From CAXMST01 sp964196325 (GTDB taxonomy: Bacteria > Actinomycetota > Thermoleophilia > Solirubrobacterales > 70-9): a stretch of 16,318 bases of DNA. A program made the translations under genes and the position numbers. The notes beneath the pieces were generated by a model. That model searched no databases. It was not told where the DNA came from and worked only from the letters and a program-made list of their open reading frames with translations. Within the stretch, counting starts at the first letter, position 1. Each line of letters begins with the position of its first letter. The DNA lies in assembly GCA_964196325.1 (NCBI GenBank), contig CAXMST010000140.1, positions 1 to 16,318 of the forward strand, in the 5' to 3' direction. Positions 13,679 through 16,318 of the stretch are shown here, piece after piece.

Positions 13679-15057
13679 CTCACACCCGCGGGTACCGGAT
13701 CCCGGTCGGAGTCGACGAGCTGTGAGCCGAACCAGTCAGCGGCGAGATCCGCCACCTGCTGGAGCGCTCCAGGCTCCTCGAACAGGTGCCCGGCGCCCGG
13801 GATCACGGCAAGCTTGCTACGACCCCCCAGACGCGCGGCGGCGAGCTCGTTGAGCTGCAGGACGGCCTGATCGGCCCCACCAACGATCAGCAAGGTCGGG
13901 GCACCGACGCGCGTCAGCGCGTTGCCGGCCAGGTCGGGGCGGCCGCCGCGGGAGACCACGGCACCGACCCTCTCCCCTGCCGCGGCCGCCGCCAACAGCG
14001 CCGCCGCGGCGCCGGTCGAGGCGCCGAAGTAACCGATCGGGAGCTCGCCCAGTTGGGCCTCCCCCTTCGCCCAGTCGGTCGCCGCCAGCAAACGGCCCGC
14101 GAGCAGCTCGACGTCGAAGACGTTGCCGCGGCTCGTCTCCTCCTGCTCGCTCAGCAGGTCGAGGAGCAGGGTCGCGAACCCGGCCGTGTTGAGCTCGCTG
14201 GCCACGAGGCGATTGCGGGGGCTGTGTCGGCTCGACCCCGAGCCGTGGGCGAAGATCACCAGGCCACGCGGGTCCACCGGCGTCCGCAGATCGCCGTGCA
14301 GGCGGACGCCCGCCCCCTCCTCCACGACGACGGCGCTCTCGCGGATGCCGTCGTGCCCACTGACCGGCTCGCTGGATTCGCCGTCGCGGCCGCCTGCCGT
14401 CCGCCGGCTCTCCGCAAGCAGCTCGACCACCTCCGAGTCCGGAGTCTCGGAGAAGTCCTCGTACCAGCGGCCGACGCCGCCGAACTGATGCGGCTCGAGC
14501 AGACAGACGATCTCGTCGAACTCATCTCCAAGCTCCTGCTCGAGGCCTCGCGGGCCGACGGGGACGGCCAGGACGATCCGGCTCGCGCCCCGACCCCGGA
14601 GGGCACGCGCCGCCGAGACCGCCGTGCTCCCGGTCGCCAGTCCGTCGTCGACGAGAATCACCGTCCGGCCGCTGACCGGAGTCGGCTCGGCCTCACCGCG
14701 ATACATGGAGCGTCGCCGCTCGAGTTCGGTCTGCTCGCGGGCGACGACCTCGTCCAGCTCGTAGCGGCTGACGCCGAGCGCGGCAACCGCTTGCCCATCG
14801 AGGATCACCTGGCCGTCATCGGAGATCGCTCCGATGCCGAGCTCGGGGTTGTTGGGGGCGCCGAGCTTGCGGACGAGAATGATCTCGAGCGGTGCCTCCA
14901 GCTTCTTGGCGACCTCGAAGGCCACCGGCACACCACCGCGCGGGAGCGCGGCGACGATCGGCGCGTCGAGGTCAAGCGGGATCAGGGCCTCGGCCAACTC
15001 GAGGCCGGCCTGGCGGCGATTTCTGAACCCGGCTGTGGCTCCGGTTCCCAACTGCAT
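13675..15057 (-). CDS. Phosphoribosyltransferase-alpha/beta-hydrolase fusion protein
   Basis: This 460-aa two-domain protein resembles M. tuberculosis Rv0571c in architecture. Residues ~8-220 are a type I phosphoribosyltransferase: ALPRGGVPVAFEVA (37-50), LVRKLGAPNNPELGIGAI (61-78), and the PRPP loop VILVDDGLATGSTA (133-146). The adjacent Asp pair and TGST fit pyrophosphate/phosphoribosyl binding. Residues ~240-445 are a dienelactone-hydrolase-like alpha/beta hydrolase. It has FAHGSGSSRHSPRN near the oxyanion site, nucleophile Ser347 in GASTG, Asp396 in GGADQAV and His424 in GAGHLFEEP, a complete triad. The ATG at 15057 has AAGGAGGA about seven bases upstream. It follows hsp20 after a 93-bp gap containing a hairpin, and its stop overlaps the esterase start. 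Substrates of both domains are unknown. Confidence 0.92.
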   Translation of the reverse strand: MQLGTGATAGFRNRRQAGLELAEALIPLDLDAPIVAALPRGGVPVAFEVAKKLEAPLEIILVRKLGAPNNPELGIGAISDDGQVILDGQAVAALGVSRYELDEVVAREQTELERRRSMYRGEAEPTPVSGRTVILVDDGLATGSTAVSAARALRGRGASRIVLAVPVGPRGLEQELGDEFDEIVCLLEPHQFGGVGRWYEDFSETPDSEVVELLAESRRTAGGRDGESSEPVSGHDGIRESAVVVEEGAGVRLHGDLRTPVDPRGLVIFAHGSGSSRHSPRNRLVASELNTAGFATLLLDLLSEQEETSRGNVFDVELLAGRLLAATDWAKGEAQLGELPIGYFGASTGAAAALLAAAAAGERVGAVVSRGGRPDLAGNALTRVGAPTLLIVGGADQAVLQLNELAAARLGGRSKLAVIPGAGHLFEEPGALQQVADLAADWFGSQLVDSDRDPVPAGVR

Positions 15058-15099
15058 TCGCGCTCCTCCTTTCTCTCCTCCTTTTGGGAGGTGTTGCTC

Positions 15100-15135
15100 G
15101 GAGCCGGGCCCGCTGAGAGTTGCGGCCCCGGCTCC
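15100..15135 (-). promoter_or_regulatory. Inverted repeat between hsp20 and the phosphoribosyltransferase gene
   Basis: GGAGCCGGG (15100-15108) and CCCGGCTCC (15127-15135) are perfectly complementary, giving a 9-bp GC stem with an 18-nt loop. It lies 15 bp past the hsp20 stop and ahead of the strong ribosome site of the next gene. No T-tract follows on the minus strand. It is better read as a partial terminator or a processing/stabilising stem that lowers downstream expression relative to hsp20. Confidence 0.45.
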
Positions 15136-15150
15136 CAGGTCAGGGCGCTC

Positions 15151-15591
15151 TTACGCGCCCTCCGCCTTGATCTCGACCCGCGCGGTCCGCTCCTCTCGCT
15201 CAGGGACGGGGATCGTGAGCTCGAGCACACCGTCCTTGCAGACGGCCTCGATGTCGTCGGGCTCGACACCCTTGGGGAGCCTCATCGAGCGCGAGAAGGA
15301 GCCCATCCGCCGCTCGCGGCGAACGTATTGCTTGTCCTTTTCCTCCTTCTCCTCGACGTGGCTGCCTGAGACGTTAAGCACGCCGTCGGTGACCTCGATC
15401 TCGACGTCCTCGGGCGTGATCCCGGGCAGGTCGGCCTTGAGCACGATCTTGCCCTCCTCCTCGACCACGTCCGCGCGCGGCGAGAAGCTGCCGCCGTTGC
15501 CACCGTCGGCGACCTCGAGGAGCTGATCGAAACGGTCGCGCAGCCCGGCGATGTCGGAGAAGGGGCGCCAGTGGGTTATTGATGTATCCAT
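15151..15591 (-). CDS. Hsp20/alpha-crystallin small heat shock protein
   Basis: This 146-aa ATP-independent holdase chaperone binds unfolding proteins in the cytoplasm and forms oligomers. The N-terminal arm (1-38) includes WRPFSDIAGLRDRFDQLLE. The alpha-crystallin domain spans ~39-132, with FSPRADVVEEEGKIVLKADL, PGITPEDVEIEV, VLNVSGSHVEEKEEKDKQY, and MGSFSRSMRLPKGVEPDDI. It ends with the diagnostic GVLELTIPVP (121-130), followed by a short C-terminal tail without a clear I-x-I motif. Length and domain order are normal for bacterial class A Hsp20. The ATG at 15591 has AGGAGG six bases upstream, one of the strongest ribosome sites in the window. The upstream coiled-coil gene overlaps its start by 16 bases. 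No CIRCE or HspR (HAIR) site was seen upstream. Confidence 0.95.
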   Translation of the reverse strand: MDTSITHWRPFSDIAGLRDRFDQLLEVADGGNGGSFSPRADVVEEEGKIVLKADLPGITPEDVEIEVTDGVLNVSGSHVEEKEEKDKQYVRRERRMGSFSRSMRLPKGVEPDDIEAVCKDGVLELTIPVPEREERTARVEIKAEGA

Positions 15592-15992
15592 TCGATTCCT
15601 CCTGTTGTTCTCGGCTCTTCGTTACGCTTTTCGCCGGCGATGCTTGGGGGTGCTTCGTCAACCGCTCGATCCGGGCCGGGCTCGGCCAACTCGTGTCGCA
15701 CCCGTCTCAGCTCGATCCTGAGGGCGTGGGTTCGTCGTCGCTCGATCGCGAGCGCCTCGCTCTGCCGGCGCAGCGCGGTCTTGAGCCTGGTGAGCCGCGA
15801 CCAAGTGTCCGCGAGGAGCCGGTCGGCCTCGCCGGGGGTCTCCGCGGCGGCCGCGAGCTTCGCCAACTCATCGCCGGCGGCTCGCGCCTGCCCGTTGAGG
15901 TTCGCTCCGCCTGCCCGCACCGTCTTGCGGGTGCGGTCGCTGTCTCTGGTTCGCGCGGTCACGGTCGCGGTCGGCGCCGAACTGCGGGACAT
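15576..15992 (-). CDS. Small coiled-coil protein upstream of hsp20, unknown function
   Basis: This 138-aa, cysteine-free, highly charged protein matches no family I recognise. Residues 1-30 are a Ser/Thr/Arg-rich, probably disordered head (SRSSAPTATVTARTRDSDR). Residues ~35-103 are predicted by eye to be helical, with heptad-like spacing: GDELAKLAAAAETPGEADRL, then SRLTRLKTALRRQSEALAIE and RRRTHALRIELRRVRHELAE. The tail is Glu/Pro-rich. The ATG at 15992 was chosen because AGGAGA lies six bases upstream; the frame remains open further upstream to 16295 but with non-protein-like composition. Its last codons overlap the hsp20 start by 16 bp, so the two are translationally linked. It could be an Hsp20 partner, a nucleic-acid-binding helix protein or a regulatory leader; the sequence does not decide. 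Confidence 0.65.
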   Translation of the reverse strand: MSRSSAPTATVTARTRDSDRTRKTVRAGGANLNGQARAAGDELAKLAAAAETPGEADRLLADTWSRLTRLKTALRRQSEALAIERRRTHALRIELRRVRHELAEPGPDRAVDEAPPSIAGEKRNEEPRTTGGIEWIHQ

Positions 15993-16115
15993 CGCTGTCT
16001 CCTGTCTGGTCGGTCGGGGTGGCCGGAGGGAAGGGACACACGTCGCCCCTGGGGCGGGTCCGTCTCGTCCGCATCGCTCCTGTGCCTGAAGCCGGCCGGC
16101 CGGGTGACCCAGATT

Positions 16116-16127
16116 GAGTCTCGACTC
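16116..16127. promoter_or_regulatory. 12-bp palindrome, possible operator
   Basis: GAGTC-TC-GACTC is a perfect 5-bp inverted repeat with a 2-nt centre, located 124 bp upstream of the first ATG of the operon. Its size and position would suit a dimeric regulator, but a match this short can occur by chance. Confidence 0.25.
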
Positions 16128-16182
16128 GGTCGGGAAGCAACCGTATTCCAGCGACGGCGACTGCACATCCGCTCTATCTACT

Positions 16183-16212
16183 GATCCCCCCTGGGTCGAT
16201 CCCCCCTGGGTC
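16183..16212. repeat. 15-bp perfect tandem repeat upstream of the stress operon
   Basis: The unit gatcccccctgggtc occurs twice without spacing (16183-16197 and 16198-16212). The centre reads GGGTCGATCCC, an imperfect inverted repeat, so the array could present repeated half-sites to a regulator. It lies ~190 bp upstream of the first start codon. Confidence 0.85.
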
Positions 16213-16318
16213 GCACGCGGTCGCGGTTCGCCACACCCGCAGGCTGCGCCCGATGGGTCTGGTCGAGCGCCCATTGGCGCGACAATCACCGGCATCGATC
16301 CCGGGACCCGGTGCTCCA

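Larger units (their letters stand above)
15993..16318 (-). promoter_or_regulatory. Upstream control region of the minus-strand stress operon
   Basis: This 326-bp stretch lies before the first gene of the run and has no convincing gene of its own. It contains a 12-bp palindrome, gagtctcgactc (16116-16127), and a 15-bp tandem repeat (16183-16212). Near the window edge a TCCCGGGA palindrome occurs within a C/G-rich run. No full DosR-type box (GGGAC-TWWA-GTCCC), HAIR or CIRCE site was found, and no clear -35/-10 pair. The promoter is inferred from position only. Confidence 0.4.

Noticed and set aside
13786..15369. 527-codon plus-strand open frame
   Set aside because: It lies antisense to the phosphoribosyltransferase-hydrolase gene and part of hsp20, whose motifs are unmistakable. 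The translation is Arg/Gly/Asp-rich without any domain, as expected for a GC-rich shadow frame.
15993..16318. DosR, HspR or HrcA binding sites upstream of the stress operon
   Set aside because: I looked for GGGAC-TWWA-GTCCC, CTTGAGT-N7-ACTCAAG and TTAGCACTC-N9-GAGTGCTAA patterns and found no acceptable match.
1..16318. CRISPR arrays, tRNA or rRNA genes
   Set aside because: No regularly spaced repeats, cloverleaf-like T-loop sequences or rRNA-conserved stretches were seen; the only repeats are two-copy tandem duplications.

Overview
High-GC DNA with actinobacterial character: strong GGAGG ribosome sites, a probable leaderless start, many tandem universal stress proteins (USPs), and a CysA2-type sulfurtransferase. 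The gene set resembles the dormancy/hypoxia (DosR) genes of Mycobacterium tuberculosis, but the USP-rich background could equally come from a deep-branching actinobacterium such as Thermoleophilia/Solirubrobacterales. The taxon is an inference. No rRNA, tRNA or CRISPR was seen.

Layout. (1) 1-613 is debris: the 3' part of a P-type ATPase gene, a possible regulator tail on the minus strand, and the last ~95 bp of an IS630-type insertion sequence whose outer end abuts the stop codon of the next gene. (2) 3645-611 (minus) is a two-gene unit: a thiamine-binding MTH1187-family protein overlapping an intact 907-aa P2-type cation ATPase. (3) 3646-4303 is mostly empty, with one short ORF behind a perfect Shine-Dalgarno site. 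(4) 4304-5149 is an intact double-rhodanese sulfurtransferase. (5) 5257-10500 is a belt of decaying stress and ion genes: a USP truncated at both ends, one intact tandem USP, a twice-frameshifted tandem USP, a CtpF-like ATPase remnant (stop codon, frameshifts, missing catalytic core), one intact tandem USP, a KhtT/TrkA-C-like remnant, and a frameshifted membrane-protein remnant. (6) 10684-10923 is a small YHS metal-binding ORF with an uncertain start. (7) 15992-10947 (minus) is a compact six-gene run: coiled-coil protein, Hsp20, phosphoribosyltransferase-alpha/beta-hydrolase fusion, erythromycin-esterase-like protein, tandem USP (one frameshift) and DUF2267 protein. (8) 15993-16318 is its probable control region, with a 15-bp tandem repeat and a 12-bp palindrome.

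How the genes fit together. The minus-strand run resembles the M. tuberculosis hspX neighbourhood: Hsp20 (Rv2031c) beside a phosphoribosyltransferase-erythromycin esterase protein (Rv2030c), with a USP nearby. The CtpF-like ATPase remnant next to a tandem USP resembles Rv1997/Rv1996. A reasonable reading is a dormancy or energy-stress island: chaperone, nucleotide-sensing USPs, cation pumps, sulfur handling and a poorly understood phosphoribosyltransferase/esterase pair. One operon is well preserved while older copies have decayed beside it. Large intact ORFs (907, 460 and 450 codons) argue against sequencing error as the only cause of the many frameshifts.
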